From positions 10,539,143 through 10,603,142 of the forward strand of contig OZ025868.1 in assembly GCA_964019415.1 (NCBI GenBank): DNA of 64,000 bases. Reading direction: 5' to 3'. The notes under the pieces are model-generated. The model was not told the origin of the DNA and searched no databases. It worked only from the letters and a program-made list of their open reading frames with translations. The position numbers and the translations under genes are program-made. Positions within the stretch are counted from its first letter, which is position 1. Every line of letters starts with the position of its first letter. This DNA is from Ianthella basta. Its lineage: Eukaryota; Porifera; Demospongiae; Verongiida; Ianthellidae. Below are positions 51,956 to 62,217 of this stretch, in pieces.

Positions 51956-52050
51956 TAGTGTGACGTCATGGAACGGTGACGTTTCATTGTGACGTCACGC
52001 AAACGTCACACCCTAGTCGATCCAAAATATAGCGTTCGTTCGTGACGTCA
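51956..52050. promoter_or_regulatory. Cluster of CRE-type sites (TGACGTCA x3) in a small foldback
   Basis: TGACGTCA occurs at 51,961, 51,990 and 52,043, with half-sites at 51,977 and 52,003. CTAGTGTGACGT pairs with ACGTCACACCCTAG over 51,956-52,016. CRE sites bind CREB/ATF factors. A 87-codon frame (52,079-52,342) follows, but it lacks an ATG start at that position and resembles nothing known, so this may be an element's internal promoter or an unrecognised gene start. Confidence 0.4.
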
Positions 52051-53015
52051 CCTTTCGCACCTCAAAGACCTCCTTGAAGTGGCTGGCAGGAAGAAAGGGC
52101 CGCTGCGCACGCTTCTCTTTAGTACCCATTGCCAGGAACTGTGTGCAAGCGCCAAGGGCGCCTCGGAATTTGGGGGTTACGCGAGCGTGAGAGAGTTTCC
52201 AGACGATTCTGAGTGCCTACTGCGCGAAGACAGCGAATCAGTGGGTACTGGGAAGACGCACGGCCTTTGTGGAGGCAGAGCCTTGAGGAAGTGTTCTGAG
52301 AAACGCTGCCGTAGTGCCAGCAGCGTACTCTTCAACCATTAGTCAAAAGTGGGACGTTTCCACCCGGATGCGTATACAGTAAGCAGGAGCGCGCTCGCGC
52401 AAGTTGGCCTGCCGCGAGTCAATGCGCTCGACTGGATGAAGGCTCTTCTGGGTTAAGGCTGTGCTGTGCTTGCCTGATTCAGTGAAAGAAATAAACTCCC
52501 ATGCGGCTCATTGTGTATTGCACCATAGACTTTAGCTATGGTGGCATTTCACATGCATAAACATAGCCATATGCTTTGACACCATACACTTGCAGTGTGT
52601 GTGCGCCTTACATTTCTTCCCTTACCCACTGGCACACCCACCACTGAAGGCAAGCTTTTTTACAAGTGCTCCATCACCACCACTGACTTCCACATTCACA
52701 TATGGTGAGACAAATGGTGATAGGGTATTTGTACAGAATCCTGCCAAAAGCAAGCTAGCACGCAAGTGCACAACTGCCAGCACTGACTGCCACATACAAA
52801 TACATGTACAGCCAACATCACCATACACCTATAATGTCCGTGCCCAAATATTATAATATTAATATACAACCACCGCATGCTACTATCCCATGGCACCACT
52901 TCCATGACACCACTACCACCACCATGCACCATCATCAATATCACAGTGCAAGTTGCAATCTGCACATGCAGTATATGTGCAAGTGCTACTAGGAACAAGA
53001 CCACCAGTGCAAGTT
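52051..53015. other. No gene seen; approach to the H arrays
   Basis: 52,079-52,342 is a GC-rich open frame of unknown nature. 52,590-52,860 is rich in CCACCA and CACA. From 52,940 the GTGCAAGTTGCA words of the H family begin. Confidence 0.4.
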
Positions 53016-54510
53016 GTCAAGGGTAGCCACCCCGAGTGCAGGTAGAGTGTTTGTGCTATATATACACCACCACCACCACCACCACCACCACCACCACCAC
53101 CACACAGTGCAAATTGCAATCTGCGCATGAAGTATATGCGCCAGTGCTTCTATGAACAAGGCCACCAGTGCAAGTTGCTGAGAGTAACCAGTGAATTGAG
53201 AGTGCATGGGAAGAAATTCAATGGCATGCCCTTAGGCAAGTTACAATTGCTTGCTGCAGCGTGCATTCCAATGGCAGCGGTGCAGGTTCTGACCGGCTGT
53301 AACTTGCATGTGCTAGCCCGGAGCCACTGTAACTTGCACTGGTGGTCTTTTTCAATGACCAACTAGCACAGATACTCTACTGGCACATGTGGTGGTGGCT
53401 ACTGAAACTTGCACTGGTGGTCTTTTTCTATGATCAACTGACGCAGATACTCTACTGGCACAGGTGGTGGGTGGTGGCTGCGATATTGTAACTTGCACTG
53501 TGTGGTGGTGGTGGCGGTGGTGCTTTTTCTAGAGCAATGGCGCATATACTGAATGCATGCATTGAAACGTGCACAGTGTGGTGGTGGTGGCGGCCGTTTC
53601 ATCTAGGAATGCATGTGGTGGCCGTAATATTGTAACTTGCACTGTGTGGTGGTGGTAGTAGTATATGGTAGCAGCACCTGATGTGCATGGTGGTCTGTTT
53701 TCTTTAAGCTGTAGCACATAATATACTACTCATTGCAACTTCCACTGTGGTGGTGATGGTGGTTGTATTTATCTATTGGTGGTATAGTAGCTGAATATTG
53801 TGGCTGGATAGTTGTGAGCAAGTGTACATGTGAGTGCTGCTCTGCTCCAGCATAGCAGCAAATGCCTACAAATTGGTGTCAAAATGTGATTGTTCAAAAG
53901 AAAGCCTCCATTTTGTGACTAATTAAGCAATCCTGCTAATGACATGAGCGAATGGGCCATCTAACTATGTCCGCTAAGTATCACGACTTAGCGGGGCTGG
54001 GTTGGTGGGATATGCATTGAACCTCACTTTTCTCGGCCATTTTGTGACTAATTAAGAAATCCTGCTAATGACATGAACAGTTGGATTATCTGGTTAGGTC
54101 CACCAAGTGTCATGACTGAGCGGGCCTGGCTGGTTAAATAAGTCATACACCTCACATAAGTTGGCCATTTTGAGACTAATTAAGAAATCTCACTAATAAC
54201 ATGGGAAGGTGGACCACTTGGATGTGTCCACCAAGTTTCATGTCTCAACGAGCCCAGTTGCATTAATATACAAGATACCACTATACATCAATATAAATGC
54301 ACAATACATTAAGTGTTCTCCTATGTGTATTTATATTAGTATTTTGCAGGCTGCTTGTAGAAGAATGAAGACTTAATTAAAAATTCCGTCTCATTTAAAA
54401 GTCTTAAAATCTCCCATACTTCAAAGCCATACCTAGCATATGCTCATGAAGGCCGCCAACCCCCCTGGGAATTATTTATTTATTTTATTATTTATATTAT
54501 ATTATATTAC
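53016..54510. repeat. H unit 1 (~1.5 kb)
   Basis: Order: CCA microsatellite (53,048-53,104), half of the GGCATGCC hairpin, inverse GTGCAAGTTACA units (53,290-53,660), ATCTATTGGTGGTATAGTAG, then three tandem ~125-bp repeats each starting (G)CCATTTTG(T/A)GACTAATTAAG (53,910, 54,040, 54,166). It ends AATTCCGTCTCATTTAAAAG, CCCCCTGGGAATTATTTATT and a TATTA tract. This order is repeated in units 2 and 3. Confidence 0.85.
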
Positions 54511-56060
54511 CACACAGTGCAAGTTACAATATCACAGCCACCACCACCTGTGCCAGTAGAGTATCTGCGCTAGTTGGTCATTGAAAAAGACCACCAGTGC
54601 AAGTTACAGTGGCTCCGGGCCAGCACATGCAAGTTACAGTCGGTCAGAACCTGCACCGCTGCCATTGGAATGCACGCTGCAGCAAGCAATTGTAAGCTTG
54701 CCTAAGGGAATGCCATTGAATTGAGAGTGCATGGAAAGAAATTAAATGGCATGCCCTTAGGCAAGTTACAATTGCTTGCTGCAGCGTGCATTCCAATGGC
54801 AGCGGTGCAGGCTCTGACCGACTGTAACTTGCATGTGCTGGCCCGGAGCCACTGTAACTTGCACTGGTGGTCTTTTTCAATGACCAACTAGCACAGATAC
54901 TCTACTGGCACATGTGGTGGTGGCTACTGTAACTTGCACTGGTGGTCTTTTTCTATGACCAACTGACGCAGATACTCTACTGGCACAGGTGGTGGTGGCT
55001 GCGATATTGTAACTTGCACTGTGTGGTGGTGGTGGCAGTGGTGTTTTTTACTAGAGCAACGGCACATATACTGAATGCATGCATTGAAACTTGCACAGTG
55101 TGGTGGTGGTGGCGGTCGTTTCATCTAGACATGCATGTGGGGGCCGTAATATTGTAACTTGCACTGTGTGGTGGTGGTAGTAGTATATGGTAGCAGCACC
55201 TGATGTGCATGGTGGTCTGTTTTCTTGCAGCTGTGGCACATAATATACTACTCATTGCAATTTCCACTGTGGTGGTGATGGTGGTTGTATTTATCTATTG
55301 GTGGTATAGTAGCTGAATATTGTGGCTGGATAGTTGTGAGCAAGTGTACATGTGGGTGCTGCTCTGCTCCAGCATAGCAGCAAATGCCTACAAATTGGTG
55401 TCAAAATGTGATTGTTCAAAAGAACGCCTCCATTTTGTGACTAATTAAGCAATCCTGCTAATGACATGAGCAAATGGGCCATCTAACTATGTCCGCTAAG
55501 TATCATGACTTAGCGGGGCTGGGTTGGTGGGATATGCATTGAACCTCACTTTTCTCGGCCATTTTGTGACTAATTAAGAAATCCTGCTAATGACATGAAC
55601 AGTTGGATTATCTGGTTAGGTCCACCAAGTGTCATGACTGAGCGGGCCTGGCTGATTGAATAAATCATACACCTAACATATGTCGGCCATTTTGAGGCTA
55701 ATTAAGAAATCATGCTAATAACATAAGAAGGTGGACCACTTGAACGTGTCTACCAAGTTTCACGTCTCAACAAGCTCAGTTGCATTAATATACAAGATAC
55801 CACTATGCATCAATATAAATGTGCTATACATTAAGTGTTGTCCTATGTGCATTTATATTAGCATTTTGCAGGCTGCTTGTAGAAGAATGAAGACTTAATT
55901 AAAAATTCCGTCTCATTTAAAAGTCTTAAAATCTCCCATACTTCAAAGCCATACCTAGCACATGTTCATGAGGGCCGCCAACCCTCCTGGGAATTATTTA
56001 TTTATTTATATTATATTATTTACTTTAGATTAGTGGTGTATATTGTAACTTGCACTGTAT
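54511..56060. repeat. H unit 2 (~1.55 kb)
   Basis: Same order as unit 1 with ~93 percent identity by eye. It contains a complete GGCATGCC hairpin (54,706-54,770), with CATTTTGTGACTAATTAAG repeats at 55,431, 55,560 and 55,686. Ends with TTAGATTAGTGGTGTATATTG and TAACTTGCACTGTAT. Confidence 0.85.
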
Positions 56061-57865
56061 CCACCACCACACAGTGCAAGTTACAATATCGCAGCCACCA
56101 CCACCTGTGCCAGTAGAGTATCTGCGTCAGTTGGTCATAGAAAAAGACCACCAGTGCAAGTTACAGTAGCCACCACCACATGTGCCAGTAGAGTATCTGT
56201 GCTAGTTGGTCATAGAAAAAGACCACCAGTGCAAGTTACAGTAGCCACCACCACATGTGCCAGTAGAGTATCTGCGCTAGTTGGTCATTGAAAAAGACCA
56301 CCAGTGCAAGTTACAGTGGCTCCGGGCCAGCACATGCAAGTTACAGCCGGTCAGAGCCTGCACCGCTGCCATTGGAATGCACGCTGCAGCAAGCAATTGT
56401 AACTTGCCTAAGGGCATGCCATTGAATTTCTTTCCATGCACTCTCAATTCAATGGCATGCCCTTAGGCAAGCTTACAATTGCTTGCTGCAGCGTGCATTC
56501 CAATGGCAGCGGTGCAGGTTCTGACCGGCTGTAACTTGCATGTGCTGGCCCGAAGCCACTGTAACTTGCACTGGTGGTCTTTTTCAATGACCAACTAGCG
56601 CAGATACTCTACTGGCACACGTGGTGGTGGCTACTGTGACTTGCACTGGTGGTCTTTTTCTATGACCAACTAGCACAGATACTCTACTGGCACATGTGGT
56701 GGTGGCTACTGTAACTTGCACTGGTGGTCTTTTTCTATGACCAACTGACGCAGATACTCTACTGGCACAGGTGGTAGTGGCTGCGATATTGTAACTTGCA
56801 CTGTGTGGTGGTGGTGGCGGTGGTGGTGTTTTTTCTAGAGCAATGGAGCATATACTGAATGCATGCATTGAAACTTGCACTGTGTGGTGGTGGTGGCGGT
56901 CATTTTCATCTAGAAATGCATGTGGTGGCCGTAATATTGTAACTCGCACTGTGTGGTGGTGGTAGTAGTATATGGTAGCAGCACCTGATGTGCATGGTGG
57001 TCTGTTTTCTTTAAGCTGTAGCACATAATATACTACTCATTGCAACTTCCACAGTGGTGGTGATGGTGGTTGTATTTATCTATTGATGGTATAGTAGCTG
57101 AATATAGTGACTGGATAGTTGTGAGCAAGTGTACATGTGGGTGCTGCTCTGCTCCAGCATAGCGGCAAATGCCTACAAATTGGTGTCAAAATGTGATTGG
57201 TCAAAACATCACATCCATTTTGTGACTAATTAAGCAATCCTGCTAATGACATGAGCAAATGGGCCATCTAACTATGTCCACTTAGTATCAAGACTTAGCG
57301 GGGCCGGGTAGGTGGGATATGCATTGAACCTCGCTTTTCGCGACCATTTTGCGACTAATTAAGAAATCCTGCTAATGACATGAACAGTTGGATTATCTGG
57401 CTAGGTCCACCAAGTGTCAAGACTGAGTGGGCCTGGCTGGTTAAATAAATTGTACACTCACATATGTCGGCCATTTTGAGACTAATTAAGAAATCCCACT
57501 AATAACATAGGAAGGTGGACCACTTGGATGTGTCCACCAAGTTTCACGTCTCAACGAGCCCAGTTGCATTAATATACAAGATACCACTATGCATCAATAT
57601 AAATGCCCCATACATTAAGTGTTCTCCTATGTGCATTTATATTAGTATTTTGCAGGCTGCTTGTAGAAGAATGAAGACTTAATTAAAAATTCCGTCTCAT
57701 TTAAAAGTCTTAAAATCTTCCATACTTCAAAGCCATACCTAGCATATGCTCATGAGGGCCGCCAACCCCCCTGGGAGTTATTTATTTATTTATTTATTTA
57801 TATTATATTGTATTATATTATTTACTTTAGATTAGTGGTGTATATTGTAACTTGCACTGTATACA
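56061..57865. repeat. H unit 3 (~1.8 kb)
   Basis: Longer than units 1 and 2 because the ~85-bp GTGCAAGTTACA subunits are amplified on both sides of the GGCATGCC hairpin (56,406-56,470). Tandem CATTTTG..ACTAATTAAG repeats at 57,217, 57,345 and 57,470. Ends TATATTGTAACTTGCACTGT at 57,858, directly beside the HX 5' end. Confidence 0.85.
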
Positions 57866-58113
57866 TACATATATACGAATATGAAGCCATACGAATACCT
57901 AAAAGTGAAAACAATATAGGGACGCCTTCGGCGCCCCAAAAAGTGTAAGGATGTAGGGATGGCATAAAAAGGACAGAAATGAGTATAGGCTGTTACACGG
58001 TGGAGCATTAACCATGGTCCCTACTTGCAAGAACATCGCACCGTATAGTCCTACACCCTTGAATATAGGGAAGATGGTTAATGCTCCACTGTGTAATAGC
58101 CTTTACTTGTTTT

Positions 58114-58490
58114 GGGGGTGCCGAAGGCACCCCTATATTGTTTTCACTTTTAGGTATTCGTATGGCTTCATGTTCGTAATGGAGTATGTATGTCAGTATA
58201 TTTTGGGCAATTCAAGATGGCAGCGCTCGAGGTCTACGCTTTACAAATCTTGCGATCATCTATGTTCGCATTTCACCGACTATCTATCAAACGAAATTAG
58301 GACATAAGTATGTGTTTACACGGTAATACTAGCAAGAAGCCTATTGAAAGACTCTCCTGTGAGATATAGCTCCAAATATCACGAAGACTGAGTGACGGGC
58401 ATTTTAAAATGGTGGCGCTCTGAGATGAGTTGCTATTGACTTACTAGATTTCAACTTCCTCTCTTGCCTAGTACTTTAGTTGCTTGAAGG
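58114..58490 (+). mobile_element. HX element, copy 8, 5' part only (divergent subtype)
   Basis: Starts GGGGGTGCCGAAGGCACCCC, CTATATTGTTTTCACTTTTA, TTCGTATGGCTTCATG, then a diverged HX body (CAAGATGGCAGCGCTC, AAACGAAATTAGGACATAAG, GTGACGGGCATTTTAAAATG). The TA tract is missing. The 3' half and terminal hairpins are absent. It entered MITE I at a T run (TTGTTT|T). Confidence 0.8.
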
Positions 58491-58839
58491 GGGATTTGAA
58501 CCATTTGTTCATTGTAATATACCACTGCAAAGAGGTTCCTTGGACGAATTGGCTTGAGTTTCAACCGAAAAGCCTGATATATTGCGAATGATGGAAACTA
58601 CCCTCGTGGAGTTTGTTTAAACAGTGGAACAGCACAGCGCACTTCAGAAAGTCATGGCACTGAAGTGTGCGAAGGTTAGTACTCATAGAGGAATTGAAGT
58701 TACACTGTGGGCAGGCAACATGCGCTGTAATGTCCCTCCATTTACAATAGACACTGCTAGCTAGCTAGCGCTCTGTGTCTAGCTACCCTCCCCCTCCCTA
58801 CCCTCTCTCTCTCTCTCTGTGTGTGTTTGTGTGTGTGTG
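58491..58839. other. No gene seen
   Basis: Contains GCGCACTTCAG / CTGAAGTGTGCG as a short imperfect hairpin (58,638-58,672), a GCTAGCTAGCTAGC word near 58,760, and CT/GT microsatellites (58,803-58,841). Confidence 0.5.
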
Positions 58840-58841
58840 TG

Positions 58842-60708
58842 TCAATCATCTACACCGAGTCCGCTAGATCAGATTGGCTATCGTGTCTTCAAGATGTGCC
58901 CAGCCATAGTTCCAATTCTTGTACATATTTTTAACATGGCTTGGTGCACTGGAACTATTCCAACATTGTGGCAGGTGGCGGTGATCAATTTACTGCCAAA
59001 AGAGCACTAGTGCAAGTGATCCAGCTGACCCTTCACTTTTCCGACCTATAGCCCTGACATTGTGTATAGGCAAACTTTACACATCCATTCTAAAAAAGCG
59101 ACTGATGGCTTTCATGACTGGCAACCACTAGATCAATCAAGATGTTCAGAAAGCCTTTTTAGATATAGTCCCCGGTTGTGTTGAACACCAGTTTACACTG
59201 TGGTCAGCTCTAACAGATGCTCGTCGTAACCAACGGAATATACATGTTTGCTGGTTGGATATAGCTAATGCTTATGGCAGTGTACATCATAACCTAATAG
59301 TTCATGCTTTACACCATTATCATCTCCCTGCGCATTTCATCCGTATTGTGAGCAGTCTTTATTCCAATCTTTGCATGGTAGTATCCATACTCCAATGGAT
59401 ATTAAATCCCTTTCATCTTCAGATTGGAGTTTATCAAGGTGACCCCCTATCTGCTGCCATTTTCAATGTTGTGATAAATCTACTGTTGGATACCATCCAA
59501 TCCCAATGTCATCACATAGGGTATTGGTTCAGCAGCTCCTCAGTGGTCATCCCAGCCTTACAGTATGCCAATGACACTTGCCTTGTTTCTAATAGTAAAG
59601 AGAACTGTCAGACCATGTTAGATGTTACACAACATTGGTTAGAGTGGGCTTTAATGAAGGCAAAGGTGAACAAATGTGTAGTGGTGGCAATCACAGGTCG
59701 AACAGGCAGGGTATATGACCCAAAACTGGCAATGGCTGGAGAACCCTTACCTTTTCTAGCAGACAAAGCTGTCAAATTTCTTGGCCTTCCCATTACCACA
59801 CGTTTTGACAGTGAAGAGATTATATCTAACTTGATGTCTAAGCTAGAAAGGTACCTCACTTGGGTTCATGAAGCACCCCTTACCAGACAACAGAAGTTAC
59901 GCATCTACAAAGAAGCTCTGATCCCTCATCTTACCTGGCTACTAGCCATAGCTGATCTTCCTCTAACATGGGTTGAACGCACTTCGGAGCCACTAGTCAG
60001 GAAGTACCTAAAGATATGGAGTGGGCTTCCAAGATGTGCGGACCCATCTCGGCTATACCTCCCAAGATCATTAGGAGGCCTGGAGATGCCATCTTTGCCA
60101 GCAGTTTATAAGAAGCTACAAGTTACCAGATACACTGGATTACTGACATCCCGAGATGCATGCTGCAGATTTCTAGCCCAAAGACAGAGTGATCATGACA
60201 AAGGAATGGCTAAGAAATTCTTAGCTGCAGTAGAAGCAAACCAGATTGTATCCCAGAACTATCCAGGAAGCAAATTTCCAAGCTTGCAGCAACTGAAGTA
60301 ATTGAGGCAGACACTCAAGCTCACTTGCACCATGCACGAAGCTTACAGAGAGAAAAGGATCTCATACAGCAAGAGAACAAAGCAGATGATCAGTGGACAG
60401 TAGCTACAACCAAGCTACCTGAGAACATTTTTGCTTTTGGCATGAAAGCCATTACTGACACTCTCCCACACAATAGCAACCTTTGCCTTTGGAAGAAGAT
60501 CCAAAGTGATCACTGCCCCATATCTTCCAGTGACAGCATTCAACGTTGTCAGACGCAATTGCATGTACTGAACAACTGTCCCACTGCACTCAAGCAAGGC
60601 CGATACAATGTCAGACACGACAAGGTCCTGTTGATCCTTTCATCATTTGCAGGCCACTGCAGCAGCCAAACACTATGTTTTAATGTGATATCGTTCAGGA
60701 CTTCCTGA
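58842..60708 (+). mobile_element. R2-type LINE, lineage 1, plus-strand copy, both ends truncated
   Basis: 58,860-59,010 encodes SPLDQIGYRVFKMC and NMAWCTGTIPTLWQVAVINL (RT fingers), followed by a frameshifted PTYSPDIV-type stretch. 59,255-60,301 is the palm and thumb. 60,325-60,708 encodes ENIFAFGMKAITDTLPHNSN, LCLWKKIQSDHCPI, LHVLNNCPTALKQGRYNVRH, the zinc-knuckle region, then stops. The restriction-like nuclease is deleted, unlike the copy at 8480. Confidence 0.85.
59255..60301 (+). pseudogene. R2-type LINE RT palm with YAND in place of YADD
   Basis: 348 open codons. Motif A MDIANAYGSVHHNLIVHALH, motif B IGVYQGDPLSAAIFNVVINL, motif C LQYANDTCLVSN, then FLGLPITTR, WVHEAPLTRQQKLRIYKEAL, KIWSGLPRCADPSRLYLPRS and SLGGLEMPSLPAVYKKL. 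The first catalytic Asp of YADD is Asn, which should abolish polymerase activity. The long open frame despite that suggests either a recent mutation or chance. The Met shown is within motif A, so the true protein started upstream. Confidence 0.85.
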
Positions 60709-61628
60709 CAAATCACGCACATGACACCTGGCAACGCTTGTGCAGCCATGGCAACTCAGGAATTCATGCCTTTCGGGTGTCATATTTTCTTGTGTAAGCA
60801 AAACAGACTTGTCCCACATGCGTATGTCTACTTTCTGCACTTTTTATGGAGCAGGAGCTAAGATACTGATATAGCTAGCAATGCCATGCTAAGTCGTGGA
60901 GCAAGGTGCAGAATTCCACTGTGGAGCTAAACAACGGACACAGAGTAGTTATAACTGGAAACCTCTAATATGGCCGCTATTTTTAAAACTTTATATTCTC
61001 ATTCTGTGTATGTTTGTACAAAATTTGACTAATCAAATAGTAAAATATGTTCATTGCTTTATCAGAAAAAGCAAACAACCGATCGACAATTGGTTCAAGG
61101 AAGAAATGTAACACTGGTATACTTGGCGACTTTCAATGAAAAAGTGGCATTGTATCGAGCTGCCTTAGAGACAAATCAGTGATTATGTAAGGTGCAGAAC
61201 AAGGTAAAGTAATATAATCTTTTTTGGGGTTTGAAGAAATACTATCTGTTATGAAGAAGATGATGAAAAACACATTTTCGTCTCCAATTACAGTGCAATT
61301 TCACACTTGAAATGTAGATATTAGTTGCAATGGATTGCGATTCTTTAAACCCCTAAGGAAAAAATGTAAGTATAAAGTCAACTAAGTGTAATTATGCAGA
61401 ACTAACCTGTGATCAATGCGCTCTTATAATGCCACTTCTTTATACAAATCTTCCAGTAGCGAAAACAGCCATTTTCCAGACATGTCACTTCCGATTGTGC
61501 AATAAGGTTCTTCCTAAAATGGCCGCCGCTAGCGATCAAAGTGTAAAAGGAACTGAAAAGCTACTTACGGTGCGATCACTTCATTCACTGCAGCCTGAAG
61601 TGGCTCAGATATCAATTCTGCTAAGCAT
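60709..61628. other. No gene seen; J fragment inside; YY1-like word at 61,515
   Basis: 60,828-60,950 is a piece of repeat J in inverse orientation. The rest is AT-rich. CTAAAATGGCCGCCGCTAGC near 61,514-61,533 matches the AAnATGGCSGC word found throughout the repeats here. Confidence 0.5.
60828..60950 (-). repeat. Repeat family J, inverted fragment
   Basis: TTATGGAGCAGGAGCTAAGAT, ATATAGCTAGCA, ATGCTAAGTCGTGGAGCAAG and TTCCACTGTGGAGC are the complement of 63,280-63,466 with an internal deletion. Confidence 0.7.
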
Positions 61629-61636
61629 GTGATAGG

Positions 61637-62209
61637 GTAGTCAGGCGTCGCGTGACCCCTCCTCGTGGAAAGGTCAGGTTAAGTCTAATATGGTGACTTG
61701 TCCACGTGTAATGCAATTATGCGCTGTGGAATGAAATTATTGTGCAACATTATGCCTTGCTTGTGGCTGCAAGTACGCGCAACGGCTCACGACACTTACC
61801 TGATCTTCATAATAGCCGTCAAAGGAGCGACAGCAAAAACTATCAAAGTCCCTTCGTCCGGCAACACCAGGCTGAACACTGTCGACGGGCACATGTAGCA
61901 CAGGCTCTTGCCTAAGCCGGTCGGCAAAACAGTGAAAATATCCCACCCAGAAACAATGCGAGACACGACCTGAAGTTGCTCTGGCTTCATGGTAGAATAA
62001 CCAAGGCACTGGATGGCATCCATCGCAGCGTATAACACTCTCTGGTCCATGCTTTGGTCTGCTGCCATTTGCGGACACACGAGCAGTAAATATTTCACAC
62101 CTTTCCTGCAGTCTGATTGGGCACGCAACCATTGTGGCGTGCTGCACAAGTCAATGTATTAGACTTAACCTGACCCTTCCGCGAGGAGGGGTCACGTGAC
62201 GCCCGACTA
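61637..62209 (-). mobile_element. 8-bp-TSD DNA transposon carrying a helicase exon (573 bp)
   Basis: ~50-bp terminal inverted repeats (TAGTCAGGCGTC, CGTGACCCCTCCTCG, AGGTCAGGTTAAGTCTAAT at the left; the complement with few mismatches at the right) are flanked by an exact 8-bp duplication GTGATAGG (61,629-61,636 and 62,210-62,217). 8-bp duplications occur in hAT, P, Merlin and KDZ elements. No transposase is present, so it is non-autonomous. The cargo is a RecQ-like helicase exon. The TIR ends at TAAGTCTAAT on both sides, immediately outside the cargo. Confidence 0.85.
61796..62149 (-). pseudogene. RecQ-like DNA helicase, N-terminal exon within the transposon
   Basis: From M28 (MAADQSMDQRVLYAAMDAIQ) the frame reads a RecQ-type N-terminus: GYSTMKPEQLQVVSRI (the Q-motif region), DIFTVLPTGLGKSLCY (Walker A, G78-K81-S82), ending FAVAPLTAIMK. 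A consensus donor follows (ATCAG|GTAAGTG, exon end 61,800), so this was a spliced exon. ATGAAGATCAG, compared with the MKDQ expected in RecQ proteins, lacks one base. The DEAH box, rest of the helicase core and everything downstream are absent, so it cannot encode an active helicase. Confidence 0.75.
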
Positions 62210-62217
62210 GTGATAGG

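Larger units (their letters stand above)
46706..57937 (-). mobile_element. HX element, copy 7, expanded to 11.2 kb by nested elements
   Basis: 46,711-47,464 is the HX 3' end and body (GTATTTCGAGTTAAAAAAC, GGGGCACCGGGGCACCCC, through GCGCCGCCATTTGCAATGAC). 57,868-57,937 is the HX 5' end (TATATACGAATATGAAGCC to CGCCTTCGGCGCCCC). In other copies these abut at the TA tract. Here the palindromic G/M elements and the GTGCAAGTTACA arrays (47,465-57,867) lie between. The reconstruction rests on the MITE halves on each side. The 5' end is of the GTTTTCACTTTT subtype also seen at 58,114. Confidence 0.7.
46684..58113. mobile_element. TA-type MITE (family I), copy 1, split by an 11.2-kb insertion
   Basis: 46,684-46,705 (GACATTATAAAAACTGTTTAC) matches the first bases of the intact MITE at 63,471, and 57,938-58,113 (AAAAAGTGTAAGGATGTAGG and onward) matches its continuation. 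The two parts are contiguous in the intact copy, so everything between is one insertion. The right end is cut again by HX copy 8 at TTGTTT|TGGGGG. The centre is a hairpin: GGAGCATTAACCAT against ATGGTTAATGCTCC. Confidence 0.8.

Noticed and set aside
52079..52342. 87-codon gene downstream of the CRE cluster
   Set aside because: No ATG at the frame start, no recognisable domain; kept only as a note in the neighbouring entries.
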